A stretch of 64,000 bases of DNA from Lenzites betulinus (Eukaryota; Basidiomycota; Agaricomycetes; Polyporales; Polyporaceae). Each line of letters begins with the position of its first letter. Positions within the stretch are counted from its first letter, which is position 1. Location: positions 186,001 to 250,000 of the forward strand of contig JABYQU010000011.1 of NCBI GenBank assembly GCA_022264855.1, written 5' to 3'. Made by a program: the position numbers and the translations under genes. Under the pieces are notes generated by a model. The model was not told the origin of the DNA. It did not search any database and saw nothing but the letters and a program-made list of their open reading frames with translations. Positions 1-12,800 of this stretch are shown one piece after another.

Positions 1-162
1 CGCGCGAGCTTTGGGTTTGGGGACCCTCGGCTCGACGACGCGACAGTGCTCTTTGTGCGCGCTCCGGCGGAGGTCTTGTCGGACCTCTGCCGGAGCGTGC
101 GGGCGTCGGGGTTGGACCCTCAACCTGGCAACTGCCAGTGTGGGGCGCACGGCCGGTGTTGA
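1..162 (+). CDS. C-terminal end of an unrecognised protein (partial)
   Basis: Frame 1 is open from the first base of the window to a TGA at 160-162, giving 53 residues. The segment reads like real protein: a run of hydrophobic and acidic residues (LDDATVLFVRAPAEVL) followed by a short Cys-rich tail ending CQCGAHGRC. The gene would start outside the window, so family and function cannot be assigned. The alternative is a chance open frame in GC-rich DNA. No upstream splice acceptor can be seen to test this. Confidence 0.4.
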   Translation, partial: RASFGFGDPRLDDATVLFVRAPAEVLSDLCRSVRASGLDPQPGNCQCGAHGRC

Positions 163-1761
163 AACCGGGCGCACGGAGAGCATTATCGGCATGTGTGTAG
201 GTGTAGGCATGGTGAAGGAGTGTGGAGCCCGCTGGGAGTCGACTCCGGCGTAAAGCCTGGAGCCTACATCCGAGCTGGGATGAAGCGCATAACGGGTCAT
301 ACTGGGACGGCTTACATCAGCTCGTGAGTTGCAGATAAATAGGGGGGATATGAAACTCACGGTTATAAGCATAGTGGTATGCTCGGCCCACATCGCCAGG
401 TGGGCTATCGCCGGCGGTCGCGGATGTATGCGACGTGGTACTACGAGACGTGGTTAGCCGTCGAGATCAAATCAGAGAAGTGGTAGCAACGTACGTGTGT
501 GCACGGCAGATGAGGTTCTACGGTCGGAAAGGCCGATCGACGGTCGTCAGCGACAGACTAGACATGCAGAGAGATCACCTACTAATCAAGCCCTCACGAG
601 GGCGACGCGCGCCATAAGGCGGACGCGCACTGTGAGTGTCCTCGGAGGGTCTTGAGGTGGCGAGTTTGGGGGGCGAGTCGATGAAGGCTCTGGGGAAAGT
701 ACGGTGCCGCACAAGCCTCCTTTATACGGTTTGGGAGGCCCGCGTCGGTGTCGCCGGGCCACAAATCGCGCCCATCCGCGTGGGCTTCAACAAGGGCTTC
801 GCCCACTCGGGATGCTTCCGTGTGGCGTGGCTTCCGTCCGCCGCGCTCGCCCCGGGGCGGGGCCATCGACGGCGACCCGTGTTGCGACTCCTGCGGGCCT
901 TCTGCGGCCTGGATGTCGGACGAGACCATACGAAGCAACTTCTTCTTCCACGGTGATTTGAGAGATAATCAAGATTTAGAGGATGCGGTGAGGCCGCAGC
1001 ACAACGGCGATGATGGAGAAACCTTCTGGCGGAGTCGAAATATGTCTTAGGGCGCCAGTTGTACTGCTACCGAGAGGACTGTGCAAGGTCACTGTCGAGC
1101 TCTCCAAGAACTTTCAAACATCTATTCAGCCTAAAGCGATTAGAATATAGTCGCTATAAGGAGCCACCGTCAACTCACTGTGATCATTGTCCATGGAGGA
1201 GGAGGAGGAGGAGGCGTGTGCACCCAGTGGGTGCACGGTCTGGTGGCGCGTCCAAGAGTCGGTTTGACCGTGTTTGGCAGTGTAGGCCCTGCCGTTTACC
1301 GTGCGGCTTGTGTGAGCTCCGACTCCGCCCCAATTTCCTTCCCTATAGCCCGTCTGATTGATCGTAATATTCGAGGCCCTTGTATTCGGGCTGCCTCGTG
1401 CTGGGGTAGGATTCTCCATTCAATTATATTGAGCCCGTACCAAGTCGCCTGTTCAGGTTGATTCTGGGGTCGAAGGAGATACTACCAGCTGACAGCGCAA
1501 CAGGTCGCCACGAGTTCCATGGCTGTTTCTGCTGTGTATCCACCTCCTCCATGGGCCCCGTCGTACCGAGACATCTGGTACGCCGCGCACATTCCGAGCA
1601 TCCGAAAAACCCCACGAGTCGTCCCGCGTTCGCCGAGAGACTAATACATCATTCATTACATTCAGCACCGTAAGAACAACACATAACATGAGAGCAAGAT
1701 ATCACGGTGGAAGCGAGACAAATAAGCATAAAGCACACATACGGGGTCCCGAGGGGTATCG
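163..1761. other. Intergenic region, no gene seen
   Basis: About 1.6 kb between the partial gene at the left edge and the 3' end of the cohesin gene. Short open frames occur on both strands, but none has plausible composition or splice structure. It contains a GGA microsatellite at 1195-1214. It probably holds the terminators of two converging transcripts. Confidence 0.5.
1195..1214. repeat. (GGA)n microsatellite
   Basis: About six and a half uninterrupted GGA units in non-coding DNA. Confidence 0.85.
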
Positions 1762-4700
1762 CTAATGACGAACGCGCTTCCGGCGGATTTGAATCTCGGA
1801 CGCCTCGGTGGCCTGAGAGGCGACGGGGGCGCCGTCTGTCGGATCTTCACCGCCATCCGTGCCGTTCATCGTGGTATCGTGTGCGCCGCCTTCAGCGGGC
1901 TCCACCTCCGCCTCTTCCTCGTCGTCGGACCGAGCGCGCTTTCGTGACGCCTTAGGAGTCTCCAAAACCTCCGGCTCTTCCGGTGGTGCAGAGTCCCGAA
2001 GTGAGGACAGTGGCGTGAGCGACCGAGAGGACCTGGCGGGTGTTGGGGACGGTGAACGCGAAGGCGTCTTGGACGGGGACTGCGCTGCGTCCGCCTGCAG
2101 CGCATTGCCTTTGCGCACAGGTCGTGGCTTAGGGCGTGGCTTGGGCGTGTGGACAGCAGCCGGTACGTCGCCTTCGTTCTCAGTGGCGCCACCTTCGCCG
2201 TCGGATGCATCGCCTGCACCTTCGCCATCGCTCGGTATGCCGACCTCGTCGTCGGTTGTCACTACCTCCGCCGCGCTCTTTGGGTCCTTCCGTTTCCGTC
2301 CACGGACGCCAGGGGCTGAAGTGGCTCGTTGAGCGGATGCCCTCACGCAACAGGGTTATGGGCGCACCTTTCTCCTTCAAAGCCACGGTTGCTAGCCTCT
2401 TCTCGTACGCTCGATAAGGGTCCCACGGTTTCGACGTAGGCGAAATGTCGACCTTCGCCTGAGCGATGACGTTGTCAAGATGCGCTTTACTGCTCGATAG
2501 ATGTTGAGCTCGAGATTGTGATACAGAGTATGCGCCACTTACATCTGCAGCGAGTCCCGGTTGTCGATAGACGAAAGCAGGGGCACAAGAACGCGGAAGA
2601 ACGAGATGCACTTGTTCCGTGCCTTCTTTTTCTTCCCAGTCTCATACGTCGCCAGCCGCTTGCCAAACCAGTTGAGCGATACCGTGTGGATTTCTACGAC
2701 GTACTTGCTGTCCAGGCGTCGTACGATAGAGAGCTGCGCGCCACGGACAATCATACATGCAGCTAGAGCCTTCGCCAACGCGATGGCATGGTCTTCGGTG
2801 TGCACAACCGCGTCGAGGTAGAGCGTAAAAGCCTAAACGGCGAGCGTGTTACCGCCAGATTGCAATGTGCATTGTGGCAGGACTCACCTCCTGGAGTGCT
2901 TTGCAGATGATATCGACGACCGCATCGCCATTCTCCTTGAACAGGCCTTCCTCACGGAGTATCTCGACAATCACCTTGGAGCATAGGTCAAAGGTAGGAC
3001 CCAGTCGCCCATAGTGCGTTAGGATGGTGGCGGAATGTTTGATGTGGATGACACCTGCGCGGATAGCACGGAGGAAGGTGGTGATGACGCCTATGAAGAC
3101 GTATTCCTTTTCCAGCTGTAAGCGAGTTTGAGGGTGAACAGCTGCAGCGGGCGACCGGATGAGATGGGGTTCCCACAACGAATACTGACGGGTTCCAACT
3201 TACCAGGAGAAGCTGCCTTGGCGACACTCTTGCCCTTGCCCGCCTTGCCCCTTTTACCTTTGGGCTGCTCTTCAGGTTCGTCATCGTCTTGATCGTCGCT
3301 GTCTTCGTCGCTCCCGTGTTCTTCTACGGGCTCGGCCTCAGCAATTTCTTCGGCGTAGCGCTCGATCTCGGTCTGCACGAAGCCCGCACAGCGAGATTGC
3401 ACTTCGTCGTCGAGCGACAAGGGAAGAGCGGCGGTGGGCAACATGCTACCATCCGGGGCGATTGTTTCTGAGGGGCAGAACAGGATGTGCAGTGTAAGAA
3501 GGTTTTGAAAGGCCTGTCGCCATGCGTCAGCATATGCTCAACAAGCGGGACTCTCTGAATCACATACCGCTCTTCGGACGCCCTCCACTGTATTTGACTG
3601 TGTGCCAACAGCAAACTCGACAAGCTTCTCCAGCAGTGAGTCTCTTTCTTCCTTGAGCTTGTTACGGACTTGCATCTCTTCGGGGGTGAGCTCAGGCCCT
3701 GGGGGCAAGCTGCGGGCCTTCCACATGATGTGCAAGGTCAGAACCTGCACCGCCCGATCGACCATCTGTTCCCTCGAGCATCAGCCTAGTTCGCATGCGC
3801 ATAACATCCGTCGCTCCTACCATCTCTTCTTCCTTGTAGCCCAACCTTCCTCGCTCAGCCAGGGCGCTGACGATATCCCATGCGTTGCTCTGCTTACCGC
3901 CCTCGTCTTCCTCCGTCCACGCCGTCATGTCTCGGATTCCCGACAATGCTGCCAAACGAGCGCAGATCGCACCCAGCGATAGGACTTCATCCTCTGTGAA
4001 GGAGGCTACCTCGATCTCGTCGCGTCCAGCAATTGCATCCCGCAGGGAGGTCGAGAGCTCGTCTTCTAGCTCAAGGATCTTCCCGCTGTTCGTCTTAGAC
4101 AGACTAGTGGCGTCCATCATGCGCCGAATTGCCGCGACTGCGTTTGCGAGTACAACAGGCGACGAGTGAGACAAGAACTGTTTCGTAACGTCCTCCCACA
4201 AGCTGGTATAGGCCTACGAACGCGCCGCATATACATATTAAGTCTCTCGCGCCATCGTTGTGAATGTGGTCATCACGCACCGTGATCATCCTCATCTCCA
4301 GATACATGTCGAGGTTCATTAGCTGCGGAATGAGCAAAACATCGGAGATGCGCTTTTCGTCGGTTTGGTGCTTGACGAAGAGTTGCGGGAGAGCTTTGAT
4401 CAACGCTCGGGTGATGTCAGAGGACGTCGTATCCTCGTCAGGCTACAATCTGAAGTAAGTAGCGGGTATAATTAAGGGGGCTGACTCGCACCTTCTTGGC
4501 GCTTGCAGCGTCTGAGAGTGCTTTCCGTAGGCTTGCAACGAGCAGTTCCAAGAGCACGGCCTCTTCCACCTCTTCCAAGCGCCACGCGTCGTCCACTGTC
4601 GAGTCACTGGCTGTTTGCTTACCCTTAGATCGCGCAGAGGGGCGTGTGTTCTCCTCCCCGGCGGCAGAGTGGTCGAGAAGCAGAACGTCCAAGAGCGTTT

Positions 4701-6711
4701 CCCAGTCATGAACGGGTTCCACTTCGTCCCAAAGAGCCTCCACGACGAGCGCAGTGCGGCCTTTCGGGTTTGCGCCCACTAGAGAAGCGACTTCTTTCGC
4801 GCGGACGCGTTTCGATGAACCTTCGCCAAGGTCCATTCCATCTTCGGAGTCCGCGTCGCTGTGCCCATCGTTCTTGTCCAGCGCGCGGCCCCAGTTCACA
4901 AGCAGCATACCTAGCGCCTTGACGCCCGCCTTATGCTTGTCCGAATCTGATGGTCGTCGGCCCACGAGGCGTTCGTCGACAGTCTCCTCCCATACCCCCT
5001 TCACGAAGCCGCTGACTGCACGGCGAACGCGGGCTTCTTCGTCGAAGACCAAGAGACAAAGCTGTTGTCGTTGTTCGTCCTCGAGTAGTCCGTGTCCGTC
5101 GATGGTCTGCAGCACCTGCACTACTGCCACCCGGACGCCAAGCTCGATGTCGCCCACAGCCATCTCGACTAGTCTAGGCTTGAACGGCTCGGTGAAGTGT
5201 TGCAAAGCGGCAGCGCTGATATATGTGGTCTGCTCGTAAGCCAGGGCCAGCGCGCGTACTGCCTCCAAGCGGACCTGCGTGTGCGCATCTGAGAGGACCC
5301 AGCCGACGTAGCGTAGATATGCCCCATCAAGGAAGTGCCCCGGATACTTCTTGAACCACAGGCCCATGGCGCGGACGCACTCTGCTCTGATGTTGGGGTC
5401 GAGATCTCGGTACCGGTGCACGAAAACACTGCATACATGCCCTGAGCGGAGTCTGTGCCGATAGAGCAACCCACTCACCCGTCTACGAATTCCTTCAGGA
5501 ACTCCGCAAGCTTTGAACGACGCTCTCGGACCTCAGCGGCCTTCTTCTCGAGCTCGTTCTCACGGGCACTCCCGGCCTTGCTTTTGTTGCCTGCCGCTTT
5601 CCGTTTCCGCTCGCCTTCTCGCTGACGACTCACCACCTCTGCCTCCTTCTCCACCGCTGCAGCGACGTCGCATAGCGCAGTCTCAACCTCCAATGCGATG
5701 ACTGTCGCTGTGTGTCGGAAGCTACGCAGTTGCGACGACGACATTGCGATAACCCATGTCTGGAGTGTTGGCATGAGATCTGAAGTGTAGAGCGAGCCGA
5801 GTTCGGCGGAGGCGACGATGAAGCGGTCAAGGAATTCAGATAGAGATCTGCGGAATCTCTTGAATACCGGAAGCTTAGACGTGAGTGGGTAGATGGGGGT
5901 ATTGTCCTGTCGATAGTGTTAGGTCAGTGTTACTGGTGCGAATGCGGGATATATACCTTCTTTAAGACTTCCGTGAAGTCATCTAATGCGTCAACTACCC
6001 CGTCGTAGTCTACGACGCGGTCTTCGTCGACGGAATCATTGCAACCGCATGTGCGCAGTATACAGTTGATCAACTCGGCTAGGCTAGGTCCGGGAGTCTT
6101 GGAAAGGGACTCCAAGAATGTCTCTGCTGATGACTGAAGCGCGGTAGACGGATTCATGAGTGCATCTAATGTTTTGGTACGTTAGGATTATCAGCGTAAA
6201 GTCCAATAGCCCACGTACTGAACAAGTCGTTGTCCCCCGCGATTTTGCTGTCCTTTGCCACCTTCTCCGCGTCAAACTGGCCATCGCCCTCTGTCTGCTT
6301 GCCCTTCCGCGCGGCCACTTTTCTCGGTTTTGGTAGTGCGGAAGACTTCACATTATTCCGTTTCGGTGCGGTGGCCTTGGGTATGCGGGGTTTCTTGGGA
6401 GCTGGAGCTGCCTTCGCTTTCCGCTTCGCGGGTGCCTTGGCCTGTGGCTTAGAAGCGTGATAAGTTTCTTCCTCCGCGTCGGCTTCATCGTCAGCTGGAG
6501 AGGGGTCTGAGACATCACTTCGCGCGTCGTCCTGGTCGTTCTCCTCGTCACTTGTCGCGTCGGACCGCTTTCTCTTGAGCAAGGAGCTGCTGACTGGTAG
6601 GTGTCAGACTCAGCTGTCTCATGGCCAGAGCGCGTTTCACGTACCCGAGACAAACTGTGTGGCCTGTTTACGTTCTCGCTGTGACCGTCGAGGCTCAACT
6701 ACGTCGGCCAT
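1762..6711 (-). CDS. Cohesin subunit Scc3/STAG (stromalin)
   Basis: HEAT-repeat subunit of nuclear cohesin. It binds the kleisin Scc1/Rad21 and DNA and is needed for sister-chromatid cohesion. The ATG at 6711 begins MADVVEPRRSQRERKQ, then an intron, then a basic and acidic low-complexity N-terminus ending near 6220. The STAG domain lies around 5475-6160; its clearest stretch is the SSSQLRSFRHTATV signature near 5720. The stromalin conservative domain follows at about 5430-5170 (RDLDPNIRAECVRAMGLWFK, then YLRYVGWVLSDAHTQVRLEA). HEAT-like helices continue to about 2400, and the protein ends in an acidic/basic Ser-Pro tail with RRKRVRH before the TAG at 1762. Roughly a dozen or more short introns break the gene; I did not fix every junction. 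It is divergent from the RSC7-like gene across 422 bases. Family identity is very secure. Confidence 0.93.
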
Positions 6712-7133
6712 GGTGGAAGCGAGAGGATGAGGTGAAGGGCTGTGGTCAAGTCGCGGCTGGGCAAGACGCGCTCACGCGCGCACCGTGTCGTGGTGGCTCC
6801 CGATTTGGGCACAGTCACGGTCACACACTCTTGGCTGCAACCGCGCAGCCTCGGATATATGCTCACAAAATACAGCAGACTGTCTGTGGAGCAGAGCGTA
6901 AATCTCCAGTACTTTTCTTGCTATTTATCCACCAAACAACCTCAAGTCACTGGGGCAGACCCCTTGACTGCGTGAGCCACGTGATTGCACTGTGTGACTC
7001 TATGTAGTCACGGCGCGCGAACGCGACGCGCTTCAGCCAACTTGGAGCTCTCCGTGCTCTACTTCTACCACCCGCTTCAGGACGCATTCTCCAACGTTAT
7101 CTACATCCCGGACCGCTCATAGGTCCCCTCACA
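6712..7133. promoter_or_regulatory. Shared divergent promoter (cohesin Scc3 / RSC7-like)
   Basis: A 422-base interval separates the two divergent start codons. It contains several ACGCG cores (around 6767-6782 and 7016-7030), which resemble halves of the MluI cell-cycle box ACGCGT bound by MBF in yeasts. A cell-cycle role is inference, reasonable for a cohesin gene. No clear TATA box was seen for either gene. Confidence 0.4.
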
Positions 7134-9001
7134 ATGGCCCCAAGCACGCCGTCTAGGCGGTCAGGTGGAAAAATTATCATCAAGCCTCGACGGAGTCGAG
7201 TAACCGCGGTGCGACAAGAGGAAGAAGAGGTCTCAGTAAACGGCGACGAGACCGAGGACGGAGAACAGACAGATGAGATGGTTGCTGGGCCCTCCCGCGC
7301 GACCACCATCTCCATGCCCCGGACACCCCAGGCGGACGCGGACGACGAAGAGGCAGTAGATGTAGACAACTTCGACGACGAGGATATGGACCCTAGTGCA
7401 CAGGCATCCAGTCCGGAAGACGGCGAGGAGGCTGGAGACAACGATGATGATACTACTCCCGCCCCGAGGCGTGCGCGCGGACGGCCGCGAGGCCGCCCCA
7501 GGGGCTCGGGCTCGGGCACCCCACGGACTGCGAGAGGGCGGGGCAGAGGCAGAGGACGGGGGCGGGGGAGAGGGATCACCATTAAGATCTCGAAGCGCGG
7601 TGCGGACGAAGAGGCCGAAATGCCTGACCTCCCCGACGGCGCGGAGGGGTACATCGAAGACGAGAGCGAAGGCCCTACCGGCGGGGGAAAGCCCTTCAAG
7701 CGCATACAGGGCAAAATATACATCATGGACGGGGACGAATACGTCACTGAGGACGACCCGAAAGGCGATACCAAGATTGACAAGAACGGCGACCTGCTCG
7801 GAGGTATTTGCAAGGACAGTGTTCACCGCACCGTATTCTCAACACATTCACAGGGAGGAGGTTCAAGGCGCAAACATTTGTCCTGCCAAACCGCCATCCC
7901 ACGCGCAAGTACATGCTTGCTATCGACGCCGCGCGCACGTCTGGATTCCGCGACTCGCTATATTACTTCCGGCGCAATCCGCTCGCGATGAAACAAAATG
8001 CCACTCAGTGGGAGAAAGAGCATCTCATCGAGCAAGGGAAACTAGGATCGCATTTGAAAACGCGTAGCGTGACTCTCGTAACCGCACGCAGCGCATTCAA
8101 GCTGCACGGCGCGAAGATGCTTCTCGGTGGGTCATGTCTGTTCAGCTCCTCTAACTCTACATAACCCAACATGCCGCTGCCCCAGACGGACGATGGGTCG
8201 TGGATGACTACTACGAAGACAAAGTCCTGGAAGAAATTACCGCCAAAGGGCTCAAGGCCGGCGACTTCGTCGGCGAGCTCCAGGACCCCTCTGCTGCTGC
8301 AAACGAAGCTGCCGCGCTCGCCGCGGCCGCCTCGGGGGGTGGTGCCCAGGGCGGGAAGAACGACCGCAGCGGTGCGGTGCTCGGCATGTACCGCGCGGGC
8401 GGGCCGACGACGATCTTCGGTGGCTCCGGTTGGGGGCCGTACAGCGACGGCCCGCTAAACGCGGTCCGTAAGTCGTACCTCACGCGCGAGGGCGTGAACG
8501 AGGAGAATTGGATGTACGCTGCGGCGGAGCGGACCGCGGAGGCCGCGAGCGGCTGGGCAAGGTTGCGCCAGGAAAATCTGAAACTCGCGGGGGGCATATA
8601 TGGGGACCTTCCTGACGACTTCGCACATAGTGAGAAACGTGGGGCCGAAGAGGCGCCGCAGGATGAGAGCAGCAGGAAACGGAGGGCGCAGGAGAGCCAT
8701 CTGCCGCTTGGTGTGTATGAACCGCAAACAGGCATTGTATTCTGTGAGTTTCCGTCAGGACCATGTGAGAAGCACCTGTTGCTAAACTATCACACTAGAC
8801 CGTGCGGATACCCAGCCCACACGGGCACGGTGGGAGGCATTGGCGGACGACGACCAGAAGCGGCGGGTGCTCGGCGGATCCAAGGTGGGTAGCAACGCAT
8901 GGGGCCTCGCATGGGTCGACACTGCTCTAGAGCAGCCACAAACGGCGGACGACCCCTGGGCAGAGGAGAGGGAACGGCAAGTCGTCGACGGAGCGTCATA
9001 G
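7134..9001 (+). CDS. RSC7/Npl6-like subunit of a SWI/SNF-type chromatin remodelling complex
   Basis: Predicted subunit of the RSC or SWI/SNF remodeller, acting in the nucleus. Four exons (7134-7803, 7854-8126, 8186-8743, 8799-9001) close in phase and give 567 residues. The N-terminus is acidic. An Arg-Gly/AT-hook-like tract (RARGRPRGRPRG and repeated GRGRG) lies near residues 123-153. The conserved core follows: GKPFKRIQGKIYIMDGDEYV before intron 1, then QTFVLPNRHPTRKYMLAIDA, FRDSLYYFRRNPLA and RSVTLVTARSAFKLHGAKML, and then GRWVVDDYYEDK after intron 2. This order is characteristic of the Rsc7/Swp82 family. The C-terminal part, with GPTTIFGGSGWGPYSDGPLN and YLTREGVNEENW, is typical of the basidiomycete versions. 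The start is the first ATG after the divergent promoter. Confidence 0.88.
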
Positions 9002-9850
9002 TGACCGAGTACATGTGTTGGCTGCGCGGCAACACGACACTGTATGTACCAACACCCCAGCATCGTATGCACATATGTTACGTTCCTTGTAATTTGTCCG
9101 CCATAGTCGAGCCTCCATATGGCTGGCTCCGTGTCAATCATGACCAGATCAGCGTCTTCGTCAAGATCTTTACCTCTCGCGGCCAGTGCCAACGGAACAT
9201 CCAAGTAATTCAGTACAATTACTGACAAGATCTGTGTCAACATAAGTTGCGACTCGCAGGGTGATACCTACGCGGGAGCGGGCGGGCAAGTATCCGCCCA
9301 GACCGGGACAAAGCCGTTCGAGTATCACTCGGAGTCCGAGGTATATCGGACGCCGGGGTCGTAAGATTAAGGGTCAATGGCGATGAAGCTTGAAGACCGA
9401 CATCGATCGAGCTCATGCAGCGATATATGGATATTTCATTCTACGGGCGGCGAGGCGCATACGAGAACAGGCCCTGCGTGCGACAGATAGAGCAGGGACG
9501 ACTATACAACAAGTGGGGATGGGTCTGTCATCATCAACAATCAGCGGTCCAGATGCAGGGAACATGCGAGATGCGACGTGCTACGTACGTAGACGTAGGT
9601 ACATACTGTATTTGCGGGAGGGAATAATGTAAAAAACCAAAGGAATGTGGTATGTGCGATGCGAGCCGGCGGACGAGAGGCGGATAATTGTACTGTACGT
9701 GATTAGGGCGAACAACGAGTCTCTGGACCGAATAAATAGGCATTAAGTCATGGTATATCTGCAGAGGCTACACGGCGAGTCAACATCGTGCTCGAATACA
9801 ACGAGACAACCAAAAAAGTCGCGCTACTCACGTTGCCCACGTCAATTGAA
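9002..9850. other. Intergenic region between converging genes
   Basis: About 850 bases downstream of both the RSC7-like gene and the coiled-coil gene. No convincing open frame. Near 9580-9605 there is a small ACGTACGTA-type palindromic stretch of unknown meaning. Expected to hold two terminators. Confidence 0.45.
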
Positions 9851-12800
9851 CTACACTTTGAACGAGCGTTGATGGTTGGGCGTGATGATATCAGAGTTGC
9901 GACGGGTCGTCGGCGCTGCGGACGCCGGGCTCTTAGGCGCAGGCAGCGCGGACATGGACTGGCGGCGCGACGGTTGATGGGGAGCCTTGAGGTCCTCCAG
10001 GGAGATGCCCAGCATCTCGCAGAGTTCCTTCTGGGCCTGCACCATCGCACGCATCTCGGAGGTCGGAGAATCTAGAACACAGTCAGTTATGAATACGACT
10101 TCTGAGCAACGCGCGAACGTACCCATCGAGCCCCGCGTCGGCACGTCGCCGGACGGGAACCGATAGAGTTCTCGGCGCGAAGGAATAGGCGGTACGGGCG
10201 GGATATCTGCGCTGTTGCCGGAGGGCAGCCACGACCCAGGAGAGGCCGCGCCGCTGTAACGATGACTGCTGCCCGTCGACGAGCGCTGGCTGCGCCTGTA
10301 CAGCGACGAGCGCAGGCCCGCCTTCGACGCGCGCTGGCTGTTCTTGCGCGCGATCATCACGCGGCTCGAGCGGCGGCTCAGCGTGCCGTCGCGCGACGAC
10401 GACGGCGCGGGCTCGACCATGATGCGCTCTGTGAAGTCGTCGAACTCCTGCGCGACCTCCTGCGCCTCCTGCCACGCCTCGTCGCGCTCCGCCTCGAGCA
10501 TGTCCACCGCGTCGCGCAGCCGCTGCACCTCCCCGACCTGCTTCAGGAAGCTGTTGTTCAGCTTCCGCAGCGCCATCGCGAGCGCGCTGCGCTGGTGCAG
10601 GTCGTGCAGGCGCACCAGCTGGTTCAGCTGGTCCGTCGTCGTGTAGAGCTCCTCCGCCGCCTGGTCGAGGCCCTCGTTCAGGTCGCTGAGCTCCTCAGCG
10701 ACGCGCGTCGCGTGGCCCGCCTCGGCGTGCTCCGTGCCCTCCGCAAAACGCGCGAGCGTTGCGAGCATCGCGTTCCGCCGGCGCACCATGAGCTTGTAGC
10801 TCGTCTTGAGCTCCGCGATGCGTGCCTCTAACCGGTCGAGCTCCGTAGGTAGCTCCGTCTCCAACGTCTCCTGCGGGAGGATCCGGATGGCGGACGCGTC
10901 TGCGGACTGCCGGATCGCGGTCGACACGACGTGCTGCAGCTGCTGCGACGTGAGCGTCCACTGCGCGGCCTCCATCGTCAGCCCGCGGAAGTTCACGCGC
11001 GAAGGCTGGAAGCGCGGCGCGGAGTGAGACGTCATCGACATCATCCGTGATGAACCTGCACCGAAGTTGCTGTTGAGCGATGTGACCGAGCCCGCGCGCA
11101 TGCGCGCAGATGCCGAGCTGTGGCTGGGCGCCCTCGGACCATGAGGCATCGGCGGACGACTGCGAGGGAGGCGTTTTGAAGGGGTGGAGTCGGGCGTAAA
11201 GGCCGCGCGCAGGGGTGTGCTCGGGGGCGCCGGGGGATCCGACATCACGAACCTCGAGCCGGGGGCGGGTGACTGCACGGGAGGGGTCGATGGGGTGGGT
11301 ACTCGAGGCACTGGAGGCGTCGCGCTGCGGGCCGATTCCATATAGGGAGGTGGAGGCTGCTCGACGCTGATCGAGGATGCGTGCGCGTCCATCCGCGAGC
11401 GGACGGGACCAGGCGAGGGAGGAAGGGGTACAGAGGATGGCGGAGGGGACGGTAACGGTGAGAGAGAACGCTTCTGTGGAATCGAGCTCTGCGATGAGGA
11501 CGGCTGGAGGTGCGTCGAGCTTGACTGAGGGCTCGAACGGGTCGATTGCTGCGACGAGTCGCCCGTGCCCGTCCGTGAGCTAGGTTGCGACGCCGGGGGA
11601 AGAGGATCGAACGTTGCTGGGTAGGAGGGCGGCGGAGACGCGAGCGGCTCATCCGGGTTTGTGACCGAGCGCATCCGTCGGTGCGACATGGCCTCTAGAG
11701 CTTTGGCTTGGGCAGCCGCAGACCCGTTCAAGGAGGTCTGCGTCGTAGTGTGGCTCGGCGCTTGACTTGGTGCAACGCTCCCATCCCTCGACTGGGCCGA
11801 TACAGACTCGGAGCGCTCTCTGCCACCGCGTGGCTTCCCCGCCGTTTGTTGAGACTGTTGAGACTGCAGTTGGAAAGGCTGGTGCTGAGTTTGCTGTGAC
11901 TGCTGCTGCTGCGCGGAGAAAGCGTCAACACCGTAGAATGCAGCACTGGTCGGTGGTTCCGGTATCGTGGAATACTGCGAAACACTTCGCGATGTGACCG
12001 TCTCTTCGATAGCGGTGAGACGCTTGACCGCCTGAGGAAGATGCGCCTCTTCCATCACCGGACTATCTGGTTGCGCCCCACTCACACTTTCGCCGGTGAG
12101 TGGAGGCGTCGGAGGGACCCGCGATGAGCGGACAGACGGTTTCGCAAAGATGGTCCCCGACACCCTGCCACCTGGGCCTCGGGGGCCCATGCGCGTCATG
12201 TCGATGAACCCTGGGGCGCGTACAAGACTTCCGTTGCGCCCGACGCCCTGGTCAAGAGAGCTACGCGGCCCCTTCGGAGGGGGGGACGTGAACGTCCCCG
12301 ACCAGAGCGGAGAAAAGGCGTTGGGTGTCTCTGGGAAGGTCTGGCGGTTGAGCGACGCGGCAGACATCGACTCGCCGCTAGAGCTATGGAGAGGGGTCGA
12401 GAGCGCACTGTTCTCCTCGGAGCGGCGCCCTAGAGGAAGTGGAGGCGGTGGACCTGTGGAGCGTTCTCGTGCGATTTGAAGAGGGAAGCTGTCCAGAAGG
12501 TCCGGGGATTCTACGGGGGTTTCGATCATAGATAGATTCGACGGCCCGACGCGCGTTGACGTGGGAGTCGGTGCGCCAACATTAGGTCCAATCGACGGCT
12601 GTGGGGAAGGCGGGACAGAGACCGAGGACGGACGCTCACCAATAGGCAGGAGCACCGCGGGCCTACCAGGCCCTGGTGTGGGACTGCGCTGAGAGCCGCC
12701 CTCTGAGATGGTGCGCGTCACGGCTAGACGACCGTTCGCCATCGCAAATGCCCCGGATGATCGCATAGTGCCCGGCATAGCTGCCCCGTTCCTGTCAAAC

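Noticed and set aside
636..1050. Several overlapping plus-strand frames of about 100 codons
   Set aside because: Three frames are open at once because of base composition; none has a plausible protein sequence or splice partner.
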